A stretch of DNA of 64,000 nucleotides from Chlorogloeopsis fritschii PCC 6912 (GCF_000317285.1 NZ_AJLN01000107.1:60636-124635); one strand, 5' to 3'; shown: positions 36,901-46,349, counted from the first letter of the stretch. The notes: a model not told the origin generated them from the letters alone. Program-made: numbers and translations.

Positions 36901-36983
36901 TTTTGGTACTCCTTGAGAATAGTTTGCAGTTTTTGGGAGCTTGTACTTGAAGGAGTTTGCAAATTATTAGCATTAAAATTAAT

Positions 36984-38042
36984 TTAGCTAATAGGTTGGG
37001 GAATCACTGCTTCCTGACTCACCCTACCTTTGCGAAAATCGAACCCACGTGCCCGCAAGGCGTGCCAAATATGACCTTGAAGAAAGAAGAAAGCTAACCA
37101 AAAGTGGGCATTAGCTAACCAAGCCCGGGAAGTCACAAGATCAGGATCGAGTGATGAAAAGTACGGCACGATATTCTGTCTTACTACCAGTGCCGGCCCA
37201 TAAAAAACTTCGGGATAAACAGTGGTGTTTACCGAGACGAAAAGAGTGGCGATAAAGCCCATCAGTGCCAAAGCACCCAGACTATAGGAGAGGTAAGCTT
37301 CTCCAGACCAAACAAATAGTGGATGTGTCCAAGCAAAAGGCTTAGTCAAAATGTGGAAAAATCCACCGAAAATCAACATTGCACCCACCCAAATATGACC
37401 GCCAACCACATCTTCGAGGTTGTCAACGCCAGCAATCCAGAATTTACCAATTCCGCCAAATAGATAGCCAAAGATGACTGCTGGGTTTAATGTCGGATTT
37501 GTAATTACTCGCACATCTTCAACGTTTGGGTCATACAAACCACCGAAGTACATTGCTTTAGCGACTAGCAAGAATGCACCACAACCCAGTAAAACTAGGT
37601 GAATACCAAGGATTGTGGTCATTTTGCCCGTATCTTTCCAGTCGTAGCCAAAGAAAGAAAATCTACCTTCTAGAGTTTCTGGGCCACGTAGGGAGTGAAA
37701 TATGCCTCCAAAACCCAGAAAGGCTGAGGAAATCAGATGCAAAGCTCCGATGACGAAATAAGGATAAGTATCGACAACTGCACCAGAAGCACCTACACCC
37801 CAACCTTCAGCAGCTAGGTGAGGTAGTAAGATTAAGCCTTGCTCATACATGGGTGCGGCTGGATTAAAATGGGCTAGCTCAAATAAAGTCATAGCTCCAG
37901 CCCAAAAAACGATCAAGCCAGCATGAGCAACGTGAGCGCCTAGTAATTTACCTGATAAGTTAGTAAGCCTGGCATTGCCAGCCCACCAAGGCGAGTCGGC
38001 AAGGTCTTGCTCCACCGACAGCGGACTTGTAGAGATTGTCAT
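36984..38042 (-). CDS. isiA: Iron-stress chlorophyll-binding protein IsiA (CP43')
   Basis: A 352-residue six-helix chlorophyll a-binding protein of the core antenna family that forms rings around photosystem I under iron limitation. Conserved parts are [20 protein letters not shown] near residues 28-47, [56 protein letters not shown] and the C-terminal [16 protein letters not shown]. It lacks the large lumenal loop of PsbC, which identifies it as CP43' rather than CP43. First gene of the cluster; a Fur-box-like palindrome lies 22 bases before the ATG. Confidence 0.96.
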   Translation of the reverse strand: MTISTSPLSVEQDLADSPWWAGNARLTNLSGKLLGAHVAHAGLIVFWAGAMTLFELAHFNPAAPMYEQGLILLPHLAAEGWGVGASGAVVDTYPYFVIGALHLISSAFLGFGGIFHSLRGPETLEGRFSFFGYDWKDTGKMTTILGIHLVLLGCGAFLLVAKAMYFGGLYDPNVEDVRVITNPTLNPAVIFGYLFGGIGKFWIAGVDNLEDVVGGHIWVGAMLIFGGFFHILTKPFAWTHPLFVWSGEAYLSYSLGALALMGFIATLFVSVNTTVYPEVFYGPALVVRQNIVPYFSSLDPDLVTSRAWLANAHFWLAFFFLQGHIWHALRARGFDFRKGRVSQEAVIPQPIS

Positions 38043-38063
38043 TGTACACCTGCCTAAACTAGT

Positions 38064-38078
38064 TGAGAATAATATTCA
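38064..38078 (-). promoter_or_regulatory. Candidate Fur box upstream of isiA
   Basis: TGAGAATAATATTCA fits the 7-1-7 Fur consensus TGATAATNATTATCA at 11 of 14 positions and lies in a larger near-palindrome (38061-38084, AGTTGA...). It is 22 bases from the isiA ATG, consistent with iron repression. Sequence match only. Confidence 0.5.
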
Positions 38079-38156
38079 ACAACTCTAGAAAAGAGCTTAC
38101 ACTAAAAACTAAATAATTGAAATATAATCTCATTAATTTCTTGAGAGAAAATGACA

Positions 38157-38187
38157 AACCCCTTCTAGACAAAGCACAGAAGGGGTT
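38157..38187 (-). terminator. Hairpin terminator after the GIY-YIG-like gene
   Basis: AACCCCTTCT (38157-38166) pairs with AGAAGGGGTT (38178-38187) across an 11-base loop. It is between the end of the GIY-YIG-like gene and isiA, both on the minus strand. The T-rich stretch after the stem is weak. Confidence 0.6.
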
Positions 38188-38210
38188 GTTAGCTGGAATT
38201 TTGGGTTACT

Positions 38211-38465
38211 TTACGAGGCAACTTCTGCCAAAAGTTCTTCAACACCTACAATTTCCGGATCACCAAGAATTTCTTCCTTGGTGTGGAACGTGAAGTAGCG
38301 CTTATCTCCTTGTGTATTCCATGTCTGTTGCAGTAACGAATGCGGATATGTGCCGTGATGGAGTTGGGAAAGTATAGGCGGCCATTTTTGGCTAAGTTTG
38401 TTACATTCACCAACATAAAGTTTTAAATTACCAATATGCGCGATCGCGTAGATGCCAGAAGTCAT
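38211..38465 (-). CDS. Small GIY-YIG-like protein
   Basis: An 84-residue protein that starts MTSGIYAIAHIGNLKLYVGE, with GIY and YVG spaced as in GIY-YIG nuclease domains, then KWPPILSQLHHGTYPHSLLQ and TWNTQGDKRYFTFHT, matching the helical part and the N-x-x-L-Q-x-x-W segment seen in small GIY-YIG proteins. The catalytic Glu/Asn end is not obvious, so activity is uncertain. A hairpin terminator follows. STRR-type TTAGTCATTGG repeats precede the start, so it may be a lone accessory gene. Confidence 0.62.
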   Translation of the reverse strand: MTSGIYAIAHIGNLKLYVGECNKLSQKWPPILSQLHHGTYPHSLLQQTWNTQGDKRYFTFHTKEEILGDPEIVGVEELLAEVAS

Positions 38466-38561
38466 AATTAATAGTCATTAGTCATTGGTTAGTGGTTAGT
38501 GGTTAGTAGTTTATTACTCCCTGTGTCCCCGCGTCACCGTGTCTCCTTGTCCCTCTTTCTA

Positions 38562-38831
38562 TCATCCACTTGGACGTTTGCGAAATAATCCTGTCATACT
38601 CAAACCAGTAATCAACAATCCTAATAATCCCAAACCAGTCAAAAGCGGGTAGATTGCCTGTAAACGGAAGATTTGTAAAGTATGAATATTGAGAATAAAT
38701 GTAGCTAATTCGATTTGGTGCAACCATTCATCAGCGATAGTGTAGCCTATACCTGTGATTGCAGAAAGAAATAAAGGCAGAGATAAAGCGATCGCTATCT
38801 GGCGATGGTAGCGCCGAAATGTACGATTCAT
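38562..38831 (-). CDS. Small PepSY-type membrane protein
   Basis: An 89-residue protein with two or three hydrophobic segments. The N-terminal RRYHRQIAIALSLPLFLSAI and TGIGYTIADEWLHQ match the first helix region of PepSY-associated membrane proteins (long versions are siderophore-linked iron reductases). The end, LLGLLITGLSMTGLFRKRP, is another helix. Its place beside isiA makes an iron link attractive but inferred. It is codirectional with the GIY-YIG-like gene; the spacer between holds TTAGTCATTGG-type repeat DNA. Confidence 0.7.
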   Translation of the reverse strand: MNRTFRRYHRQIAIALSLPLFLSAITGIGYTIADEWLHQIELATFILNIHTLQIFRLQAIYPLLTGLGLLGLLITGLSMTGLFRKRPSG

Positions 38832-39491
38832 AAGAAAATTCCTTAATTTTGATGCTCTAATTTATCAAGATTAGTTATTTATCTTTAATTGATGATTACT
38901 ATTTCTGGCTATCAAATTACTACAAAAATTTACGAAAGTGCTAACTCTCTAGTTTACGGGGATATTGGGAGCTAGATTATCTCCCAGTACTTCTCAAAGT
39001 TCTCATAGAAGACTATTCCACCCCTGCCGAACTAGTTGGGTATAAGCAAGAATATTTAAATTATTTATCGATTCAATTTACAAGGGAGTGTTCAAGCTCA
39101 CAGTCTAGAAAAATATCACAATATTTTAGTGATAGTTTTTGAAGATTTTAATGATGAATTTTTGTGTATGCAAACTTTCACATTACTGTATACATCTGTA
39201 GTTTTAATTATCCTAGAACTAGATTTTTGCATTAATTCTAATGTACTGGTTAAAAGTTTATTGAAATAAATCAAATAGCTTTCATGCTATGGATATAAAA
39301 TTTTTCTTATAACTTTCTTATATTGTAGTTATTTTTTGTAACTAAACTTCCAACTTGTGTATTTTATAATTTTTACCATGCTTTGATTAACCGACAGATT
39401 TCGCAAAGTCACAATTACAATCTAAAAAAACAAAAGCTATGAGCAGAAATTTAATAAGTTTAGCTTTACCAACAGTGATTAAATAATAAAT
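38832..39491. other. Intergenic region upstream of the MscS gene
   Basis: About 660 AT-rich bases between divergent genes. A fragment TACTTCTCAAAGTTCTCATAG near 38989 shows no coding sense. No operator identified. Confidence 0.4.
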
Positions 39492-41201
39492 ATGACGTGT
39501 TCTTTAATCCTCAAAATAAATCAGCCATTTGGAGCAGTTATTACTGCTATTTTTGTTGCGTTGGTAATTATCATTACTCCCTTATGTAGTTTCTCTCAAA
39601 CTCCTTCCGAATTACCTATAAACGGAGTACCTGTTGAGCTAGAGAATAAAACACTATTTTTCATTCAAGACAAGTTATTTTCACCTTCTATTGAGCGGCG
39701 TGCAAAATTAATCTCATCTAGTATTCAGCAATTAGCAGATAATGATGCTATTCCCACTGAGGCGTTGAGAACTAGAGAAGTTGAATCTGAAGCAGTCACA
39801 ATTATTCATGCTCAAAGTATTCCCATTATGTCTGTTTCAGATGTGGATGCTAAAGCTGTTAAGCAAACTCGACAAGCACTTGCCAATGAATACTTACAAA
39901 TTATCAAAAATGCAATTAATGAGTATCGAGAAAAACGCAGTGCTAGCTACTTAACTCGCGCTGGAGTTTTAGCAATAGTCAGTACAATTTTATTAACTGT
40001 AATCTTGCTAATTTTATGGAACATCATGCCCCAGTTCTATCATTGGTTAGATGCCCAGCAAGACAGATTGATTCCTAATCTTCGCGTCCAAAATCTTGAA
40101 CTGTTATCGTCTCAACAAATTTCTGCACTCTTACAAGGTTTTACGAAAATCATTCACTTTGCGGTTGTATTAAGTCTGCTCTACTTTTATCTATCCTTTG
40201 TATTAAGTCTGTTTCCTCAAACAAGTCAATTAGGAGCAAGTTTGTTTTTCCACCTTCAAAATACGTTGACATCTATTTGGAATGGAGTTTTAGGGTATTT
40301 GCCAAAATTGCTGACTATAAGTTTGATTGCTTTAATTACTCGCTATTTTCTAAACTTTTTAAAATTTATTTTTGAAAATATTGAACGAGGTACACTCTCC
40401 ATTCAAGGATTTTATCCAGAGTGGGCAAGACCAACGTACCATCTAGTGTGCTTTATCGTCATCGCTTTTGCGATCGCCATTGTCTTTCCTTACTTGCCTG
40501 GTTCTAATTCTCCAGCTTTTCAAGCTATTTCTATTGTGATCGGAGCGTTGATTTCGCTTGGTTCGTCAGGTGCGATCGCTAATGCCGTTGCAGGCTTTTC
40601 GTTAGTGTACACCCGTGCATTTCAAGTTGGCGATCGCGTCGAGATTGGTGATTTAATGGGCTTCGTGGAAGAGAAACAACTGCTAGTAACTCGGATTCGT
40701 ACTTTGAACAATGTGTTGGTGTCTATTCCCAACTCTGCCCTATTATCGAGTAATATTGTTAACTACAATACACTCCTAAGAGACCAGCAAACCCCAATTA
40801 TTATCCACACAACAGTTTCTCTAGGCTACGACACACCTTGGCGAACTGCCCATGAAACTCTCATTACAGCAGCTATTGCAACTACTGATATTTTGTCCCA
40901 ACCTTCTCCCTTTGTTTGGCAAACTGCACTCAATGATTTCTACATCAGCTACGAACTCAGAGCCTATACAAACCACCCAACCAAGCTAGAATCAATTTAT
41001 TCAGAATTACACCAAAATATTCAAGATCAGTGTAACGAAGCAAACATCGAAATTTGCTCACCCCATTACTCTGCCATTCGTGACGGGAATCAAACTACTA
41101 TCCCCAGTGAGTATCTGTCTAGTGACTATGTTGCTCCTGGCTTTCGAGTCAATTCGCTCTCAAAGAATTCTCAATCTTCTGGCGATAAAGCCCCCGATTA
41201 G
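39492..41201 (+). CDS. MscS family mechanosensitive channel
   Basis: A 569-residue membrane protein. A signal-like N-terminus (to about residue 35) is followed by a periplasmic helical part, then four or five hydrophobic segments. The MscS pore and beta domain appear at about 350-440: SLGSSGAIANAVAGFSLVYT (pore-lining helix with Gly/Ala spacing), then TRAFQVGDRVEIGDLMGFVE, RIRTLNNVLVSIPNSALLSS and NIVNYN. The C-terminal part ends with a hydrophilic Ser/Lys tail. Channels of this type release osmolytes on hypo-osmotic shock; the extra N-terminal domain suggests a non-canonical YnaI/MscM-like member. Confidence 0.9.
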   Translation: MTCSLILKINQPFGAVITAIFVALVIIITPLCSFSQTPSELPINGVPVELENKTLFFIQDKLFSPSIERRAKLISSSIQQLADNDAIPTEALRTREVESEAVTIIHAQSIPIMSVSDVDAKAVKQTRQALANEYLQIIKNAINEYREKRSASYLTRAGVLAIVSTILLTVILLILWNIMPQFYHWLDAQQDRLIPNLRVQNLELLSSQQISALLQGFTKIIHFAVVLSLLYFYLSFVLSLFPQTSQLGASLFFHLQNTLTSIWNGVLGYLPKLLTISLIALITRYFLNFLKFIFENIERGTLSIQGFYPEWARPTYHLVCFIVIAFAIAIVFPYLPGSNSPAFQAISIVIGALISLGSSGAIANAVAGFSLVYTRAFQVGDRVEIGDLMGFVEEKQLLVTRIRTLNNVLVSIPNSALLSSNIVNYNTLLRDQQTPIIIHTTVSLGYDTPWRTAHETLITAAIATTDILSQPSPFVWQTALNDFYISYELRAYTNHPTKLESIYSELHQNIQDQCNEANIEICSPHYSAIRDGNQTTIPSEYLSSDYVAPGFRVNSLSKNSQSSGDKAPD

Positions 41202-41264
41202 AACGAGGGGAATTATATCAACGCGGGGAGTTTCTCGTTACCAGGTTGATTACGATTTTTATAA

Positions 41265-41357
41265 GGTGGGCATTGCTTAGATTTGACTCAAAATTTTATT
41301 TTGCCGTTACGCGCAATGCCCACCCTACGGTTATTAAGAAGGGTGCAAGATATCAGG
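41265..41357. repeat. GGTGGGCATTGC repeat element, copy A
   Basis: GGTGGGCATTGC (41265-41276) and GCAATGCCCACC (41313-41324) form an inverted repeat, followed by the tail CTACGGTTATTAAGAAGGGT.. to about 41357. The same arms and tail occur at 62038-62131. The copies differ in the interior, typical of a miniature element family. Confidence 0.75.
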
Positions 41358-41431
41358 TTAGCCATTTTCATTGCAACTATAAAAATTGCTCAATTCTAAA
41401 CAAAATCAATTGAGGCATCAGCGGTATCTTC

Positions 41432-41845
41432 ATGAACGATCCTATTCCTCCTCCCAAACCACCCAATATTCAAGTTGAACTTGCCAAAGAGCGTAACCGA
41501 GCTGCTGCTGAACGTACTCTCATGGCATGGATTCGCACCAACCTTTCCCTGATTGGCTTTGGCTTTGGTATTGACAGAGTTGTGGCTGCTATCCAGAACT
41601 TTCAAGCAGTTCAAGATATCAACCCCGTGCGTCTTTCTCGCATTTTAGGACTTGCTTTCATTGCTTTGGGTACGTATGCAATGGTTGTTGCAGCGATAGA
41701 ACACCAGCAAGAACTTTATCGCATCCAGCGCCAAGAGGAATATCTCTACATCCCCCGCCGCTCTTTGGGTTTGACGGTTGCGATCGCACTCGTTTGCATT
41801 GGCGTGTTTGCTTTTGTTGGGATTTTGGTAAAGGCAATATTTTAA
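41432..41845 (+). CDS. DUF202 family membrane protein
   Basis: A 137-residue protein of the DUF202 (YidH) family. Conserved motifs: ELAKERNRAAAERTLMAWIR near residues 12-31 and TNLSLIGFGFGIDRVV, then two more hydrophobic helices (LGLAFIALGTYAMVVAAI and ALVCIGVFAFVGILVK). The AERT.MAW.RT and GFGF motifs are diagnostic. Role unknown; some YidH proteins are associated with membrane stress. The next gene encodes a paralogue 26 bases downstream, so the two probably form a heteromeric pair. Confidence 0.88.
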   Translation: MNDPIPPPKPPNIQVELAKERNRAAAERTLMAWIRTNLSLIGFGFGIDRVVAAIQNFQAVQDINPVRLSRILGLAFIALGTYAMVVAAIEHQQELYRIQRQEEYLYIPRRSLGLTVAIALVCIGVFAFVGILVKAIF

Positions 41846-41871
41846 TCGTCACTTAGCTTGAAAAGCTCACT

Positions 41872-42291
41872 ATGAATTCTAGCCCTTCTCCAAAACCGAC
41901 TACCACCACTACAGAATTGGCTAAACAGCGCAATCGTGCTGCTGCTGAACGGACATTAACAAGCTGGATTCAAAATTGCTTATCTCTGATTGCTTTTGGG
42001 ATCGCATTTGATCGCATTTTCGTGGCATTAAATCAGACGTTTCCTAAGCAAAATCTCCAAATTAATACGCAATTGGCTCATATCATTGGCTTGAGCGCGA
42101 TCGCCTTCGGTGTTTTTCTGCTAGTGTTAGCCATTGTTGGATACCTAATTAACGTAAAATCACTAAATAAAGCAGACTATTTGTATAGAAAATATCACTT
42201 ATTTAATCCGCTAGCGATCCTTGTGGGTTCGGTGATTATATTTGGTTTGCTAGCGTTCTTTGCTGTTTACTTTGTCATTTCTATGACGTAG
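41872..42291 (+). CDS. DUF202 family membrane protein, second copy
   Basis: A 139-residue paralogue of the preceding protein, with ELAKQRNRAAAERTLTSWIQ near residues 15-34, LSLIAFGIAFDRIFV and three hydrophobic segments. It lacks the MAW..T version of the motif (TSWIQ instead), so the pair has diverged. Spacing of 26 bases supports cotranscription and probable co-assembly with its neighbour. Function unknown. Confidence 0.88.
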   Translation: MNSSPSPKPTTTTTELAKQRNRAAAERTLTSWIQNCLSLIAFGIAFDRIFVALNQTFPKQNLQINTQLAHIIGLSAIAFGVFLLVLAIVGYLINVKSLNKADYLYRKYHLFNPLAILVGSVIIFGLLAFFAVYFVISMT

Positions 42292-42451
42292 CTTATATTT
42301 CTAAATGTATCTTGCCAAAAATATTATCTAATTTCTTAACCTATTTGCGGAATTTGGGTTCTACAAATTGTGATACCTAATCTAGCGATCGCCTTTTACG
42401 TAATAATTACACCAAACTTTAGTATGCTTTGCCGCCAATTTTAAAAAGTGC

Positions 42452-43522
42452 TTACTTTACTTCTGCCGCCAGAAACTTAAAGGGTTCGGCAGGTTTGAAC
42501 TGTGCTGCTGTATTACCTGCAAAGACGGCACCATTTGTCAGCGTTAGCTTCTTCGTCGGCTTTCCTTCAGCGAAATCCATGTCGGAGAGGTTTACCCAGA
42601 AGACATTCGGGCTGCGAGTGGATTCAAAGAAATAGCGCTTGTTTTTGTGATCCGATACCGAGCGCCAGAGCGTTGAAGAAATGTTGGGTTGTCCGGGAGT
42701 CGTAATACCTAAAGGCACCGAGGCATTGCGAATCACCGAAAAGACAGCCGCGATCGCTTCATTAATATTGGACGTTTTTGGGATTGCGTTGATATAGAAT
42801 GAAGCTCGGACAAATCTATCTGCTGCACGATTGGTGCCTGGCAGCATAGTAGTTCCACCGATCTGCTCCCAGTAGTTATTGAGGGCAATCTGTTGGTCAT
42901 ATACTGGTGAGTTGGTCATGACCTGAAACTCACGACTATGATGAATGTTGAGCTTGCCGCCAACGTATTCAAAAATAGCCGAATCGCCCGTGGCATCGGA
43001 AATCGACAAATGTAACTGTCCAGGTTTACCATCTGGTGTCATCGTCGGAACCACATAGAACGGCTCCTTGCGTAAATCCTTCACCGCTTCTGCAACAGTG
43101 GCATAGTTGTCAAGCACGTACTGCGTCCATGCAGAAACCGATAGGGGTTTGCGCTTATCATTGGGTGTGGGTTTGACGTATTCTGATTCAGTTAGATAGA
43201 GTAGGTTAGCAACTAACCCTTTCTCATTCATGCCATCGGCTGTACCAGCGTCGAAGCCAGCTGCCACCACACTGCCATATTTAGAAGTCCAGCGAATCGA
43301 TTTTGCTCCAGCGGCACCATCACGCTTCATGCCACGCGGGAAAGCCCAGAGGTTTGTACCCATGTCGCTTGCCCAATCCATGCTGCGTGCGGTAACTATT
43401 GTACTTTGCGGGCCGAGATAGACAACTCGCGTGCAAGCGTGCAACGCTTCCATCGGCATCAGCCCAGCTACCAGAGTGGCCAGAGCACCACAAAGTACTT
43501 GGCTGATCGTGATTTTTTTCAT
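42452..43522 (-). CDS. Secreted linear amide C-N hydrolase (choloylglycine hydrolase family)
   Basis: A 356-residue Ntn hydrolase of the choloylglycine/penicillin V acylase family. Start at ATG 43522 gives MKKITISQVLCGALATLVAG, a signal peptide cut just before the catalytic Cys in HACTRVVYLGP (about residues 29-39), which becomes the N-terminal nucleophile; the longer upstream frame adds an uncharged leader. Further family residues are TARSMDWASDMG, ADGMNEKGLVANLLYL and MTNSPVYDQQIALNNYW. It probably cleaves an amide outside the cytoplasm, for example an acyl-homoserine lactone or bile-salt-like amide; substrate unknown. Confidence 0.87.
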   Translation of the reverse strand: MKKITISQVLCGALATLVAGLMPMEALHACTRVVYLGPQSTIVTARSMDWASDMGTNLWAFPRGMKRDGAAGAKSIRWTSKYGSVVAAGFDAGTADGMNEKGLVANLLYLTESEYVKPTPNDKRKPLSVSAWTQYVLDNYATVAEAVKDLRKEPFYVVPTMTPDGKPGQLHLSISDATGDSAIFEYVGGKLNIHHSREFQVMTNSPVYDQQIALNNYWEQIGGTTMLPGTNRAADRFVRASFYINAIPKTSNINEAIAAVFSVIRNASVPLGITTPGQPNISSTLWRSVSDHKNKRYFFESTRSPNVFWVNLSDMDFAEGKPTKKLTLTNGAVFAGNTAAQFKPAEPFKFLAAEVK

Positions 43523-43658
43523 TGTGGGTTCACCATTGACCGTATGTGGGGTGAGCCATGAGATTCTATATTGGAACAAAACTTTTCGTCACCATCCAAT
43601 AGGTATAAAATTGGCGGTTAAAGCGATCGCTCTCAAATTTCTTTGGATCAAGATAAGA

Positions 43659-44036
43659 TTATTTTTTTGCGGGTGAGATTCTATCAACTCGCTGATTGAG
43701 TCCACGCAGTTGTTCGTTCAATTCCTTCTGCCGTTGGATTAAAACTTCAAAATCTTTTTTCGTCGCCAAGTTCTCTCGATGCGGGGGAAGAAGTTTATCC
43801 ACTTGATTTAAGCAAGCATTTAGTCCCGCAGCAAATTCATAGCGAGTAACCGGGCGGGAGCCGCGATATGTACCATCAGAATATCCAGACAGGCAACCTG
43901 TTTGAGGAGTAGCATCACCCTCGTTATTTGGTGTTTGTGACAGTGTTCTTGCTGGATAGAAAATTGTTGCCAGCGCTAAAGTGGTTACCAGAGCGGCAGA
44001 ATTGATGCAGGTTGGGAGCAGTGTAAATTTGGACAT
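43659..44036 (-). CDS. Small exported SLH-domain protein
   Basis: A 125-residue protein with a signal peptide (to about residue 33, SQTPNNEGD) and part of an S-layer homology domain, CLSGYSDGTYRGSRPVTRYE and FAAGLNACLNQVD. It then has a short coiled region (LIQRQKELNEQLRGLNQRVD). Cyanobacterial OprB-type porins start in this way but continue with a beta-barrel of several hundred residues, which is absent here. It may be an orphan peptidoglycan-binding protein or a porin remnant. It precedes the Ntn hydrolase gene on the same strand. Confidence 0.75.
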   Translation of the reverse strand: MSKFTLLPTCINSAALVTTLALATIFYPARTLSQTPNNEGDATPQTGCLSGYSDGTYRGSRPVTRYEFAAGLNACLNQVDKLLPPHRENLATKKDFEVLIQRQKELNEQLRGLNQRVDRISPAKK

Positions 44037-44263
44037 TGTTGGAGAACTGCCAAGCCATTTATTTTTACCTTAACTTAATTAACATTCTGTCTTGAAAATA
44101 GGGGACAGGGGATAGGTGACAGGGTACAGGGAAAGAGATTTTCATCGCCTCGTTATGGGTTATTTGCCCGTGGGAGTCTGACTTGCCTACGTACTTCTGC
44201 CTTCTTTAACGGATAATATAAAAAGCGCTTCACAGTTCTTAAAGATTTATATTGTCTAACACA

Positions 44264-45772
44264 ATGGCAAGAGATTTACGCGGATTTATTAAACTTCTGG
44301 AAGAAAAGGGGCAATTACGGCGAATTACAGCATCCGTCGATCCAAATTTAGAAATTGCCGAAATTTCTAACCGAATGCTGCAAAAAGGTGGCCCGGCCTT
44401 ACTATTTGAAAATGTCAAAGGTTCATCTATACCTGTGGCAATTAACCTGATGGGAACGGTGGAGAGGATCTGCTGGGCGATGAATATGCAGCATCCCCAG
44501 GAGTTGGAGGAACTAGGGAAGAAGTTGGCGCTGCTCCAGCAACCAAAACCACCAAAGAAAATTTCCCAGGCGATTGATTTTGGTAAGGTGCTGTTTGACG
44601 TGCTGAAAGCGAAACCAGGGCGGGATTTTTTCCCTGCTTGTCAGCAAGTGGTGATTCAAGGTGAAGATTTAGATTTGAATAAGTTACCTTTGATACGACC
44701 ATATTACGGTGACGCTGGCAAGATTATCACGCTAGGTTTAGTAATTACAAAGGATTGCGAGACAGGAACGCCAAATGTAGGTGTGTATCGTTTACAACTA
44801 CAATCTCAAAATACAATGACTGTTCACTGGTTATCAGTGCGGGGTGGGGCAAGGCATTTACGCAAAGCAGCCGAACGTGGCAAAAAATTAGAAGTAGCGA
44901 TCGCTCTCGGTGTAGATCCCTTAATTATCATGGCTGCGGCGACACCGATTCCGGTAGATTTATCAGAATGGCTATTTGCTGGGCTTTATGGCGGTTCCGG
45001 CGTGCAGCTGGCAAAGTGCAAAACCGTAGATTTGGAAGTTCCCGCAGATTCGGAAATTGTCCTCGAAGGAACAATTACTCCAACAGAAGTATTGCCAGAC
45101 GGGCCATTTGGCGATCATATGGGATATTACGGCGGTGTAGAAGATTCGCCTTTGATTCGTTTCCACTGCATCACACACCGCAAAGATCCGATTTATTTAA
45201 CCACATTTAGCGGACGCCCACCCAAAGAAGAAGCAATGATGGCGATCGCTCTCAATCGGATCTACACTCCTATTCTGCGACAACAAGTTTCAGAAATAGT
45301 CGATTTCTTCTTGCCAATGGAAGCTTTGAGTTACAAAGCGGCAATTATATCTATTGATAAAGCCTATCCAGGGCAAGCACGACGGGCGGCTTTGGCTTTT
45401 TGGAGTGCATTACCGCAGTTTACCTACACCAAGTTTGTGATTGTTGTAGATAAAAATATTAATATCAGAGATCCGCGTCAAGTAGTGTGGGCAATTAGTT
45501 CTAAAGTCGATCCCACACGAGACGTGTTTATTCTGCCAAACACCCCCTTTGATAGTTTAGATTTTGCCAGCGAGAAAATTGGTTTGGGCGGGCGGATGGG
45601 AATTGATGCCACTACCAAAATTCCGCCAGAAACCGAACATGAATGGGGTGCGCCCCTAGAGTCAGATCCGCAAGTGGCACAGATGGTTGAGAAAAGATGG
45701 GCAGAATATGGTTTGGCTGATTTGCAGTTGGGAGAAGTTGATCCGAATTTGTTTGGATACGATGTGAGGTAA
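44264..45772 (+). CDS. UbiD family decarboxylase
   Basis: A 502-residue prenylated-FMN decarboxylase. Start at ATG 44264 gives MARDLRGFIKLLEEKGQLRRI; the in-frame TTG upstream adds four residues. Family features: GGPALLFENVKGSSIPVAIN near residues 42-61, the prFMN and metal region around GDHMGYYGGVEDSPLIRFHC (about 284-303), and the active-site Glu/Arg area EKIGLGGRMGIDATTK near the end. UbiD acts in plastoquinone synthesis in cyanobacteria, removing the carboxylate of the 4-hydroxybenzoate-derived ring; a UbiX partner is not in the window. A hairpin follows at 45778-45801. Confidence 0.92.
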   Translation: MARDLRGFIKLLEEKGQLRRITASVDPNLEIAEISNRMLQKGGPALLFENVKGSSIPVAINLMGTVERICWAMNMQHPQELEELGKKLALLQQPKPPKKISQAIDFGKVLFDVLKAKPGRDFFPACQQVVIQGEDLDLNKLPLIRPYYGDAGKIITLGLVITKDCETGTPNVGVYRLQLQSQNTMTVHWLSVRGGARHLRKAAERGKKLEVAIALGVDPLIIMAAATPIPVDLSEWLFAGLYGGSGVQLAKCKTVDLEVPADSEIVLEGTITPTEVLPDGPFGDHMGYYGGVEDSPLIRFHCITHRKDPIYLTTFSGRPPKEEAMMAIALNRIYTPILRQQVSEIVDFFLPMEALSYKAAIISIDKAYPGQARRAALAFWSALPQFTYTKFVIVVDKNINIRDPRQVVWAISSKVDPTRDVFILPNTPFDSLDFASEKIGLGGRMGIDATTKIPPETEHEWGAPLESDPQVAQMVEKRWAEYGLADLQLGEVDPNLFGYDVR

Positions 45773-45821
45773 AATCAGACACCAGCGCTATAGCTGGTGT
45801 CAAAAAGAATGGAGAAAATTT

Positions 45822-46349
45822 GTGGCAAATCGAGCATCCAATCTACTAGTGGGATTGACATTTTGTTGTATTAGCGTGCTTGTTAATACTGGAATTGGTA
45901 ATGGCAGTGTTTTAGCTAAAACAATCAAACAACAAAAGTGCAATATTTACGCCTACATCATTCATCAAGATCCGCAAGGTTTAAAAGTGCGGAGTGGTGC
46001 AAATCCCGCTGACAAAATTTTGGGAAAAATACCCACCTATGAGACAGTACAAATCATCGCTGTTTTAGGAAAATGGGTGCAGATAACTAATGCGAGTGGC
46101 GGTTTTAAAGGAACGGGATGGGTTTATTTGCCGACGTTGGGCATATCAGTGCAGGGTTATGGTAGTGATGGTGTGAATCTTTACGCTAGTAGCGATCGCA
46201 AAAGCAAGAAATTGGCAAGAGTTCCTGTGAATGTGAATGTTAAATTGTTAGGCTGTCAGGGAGAATGGGCGAAAGTAGAGTATCAAGGTATTAAAGGTTG
46301 GTTGGCAAGGGAAGATCAATGTGGTGCTGCGCTGACTAGTTGTTCTTGA
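45822..46349 (+). CDS. Exported protein with two SH3-like domains
   Basis: A 175-residue secreted protein, start GTG 45822, preceded by an AATGGAG ribosome binding site. The signal peptide ends near residue 30 (NGSVLAKT). Two bacterial SH3 units follow: the first LKVRSGANPADKILGKIP... with WVQI at about 50-90, the second VNLYASSDRKSKKLARVPV and GEWAKVEYQGIKGWLARED at about 112-168. Bacterial SH3b domains bind peptidoglycan. It could be a wall-anchored accessory protein; no enzymatic domain is present. Cys residues at both ends may form a disulphide. Confidence 0.82.
   Translation: MANRASNLLVGLTFCCISVLVNTGIGNGSVLAKTIKQQKCNIYAYIIHQDPQGLKVRSGANPADKILGKIPTYETVQIIAVLGKWVQITNASGGFKGTGWVYLPTLGISVQGYGSDGVNLYASSDRKSKKLARVPVNVNVKLLGCQGEWAKVEYQGIKGWLAREDQCGAALTSCS

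Noticed and set aside
45778..45801. Hairpin GACACCAGC/GCTGGTGTC as terminator of the UbiD gene
   Set aside because: Followed by A-run, not T-run, on the sense strand, so it is not a clear intrinsic terminator for ubiD; it may only be a spacer hairpin.
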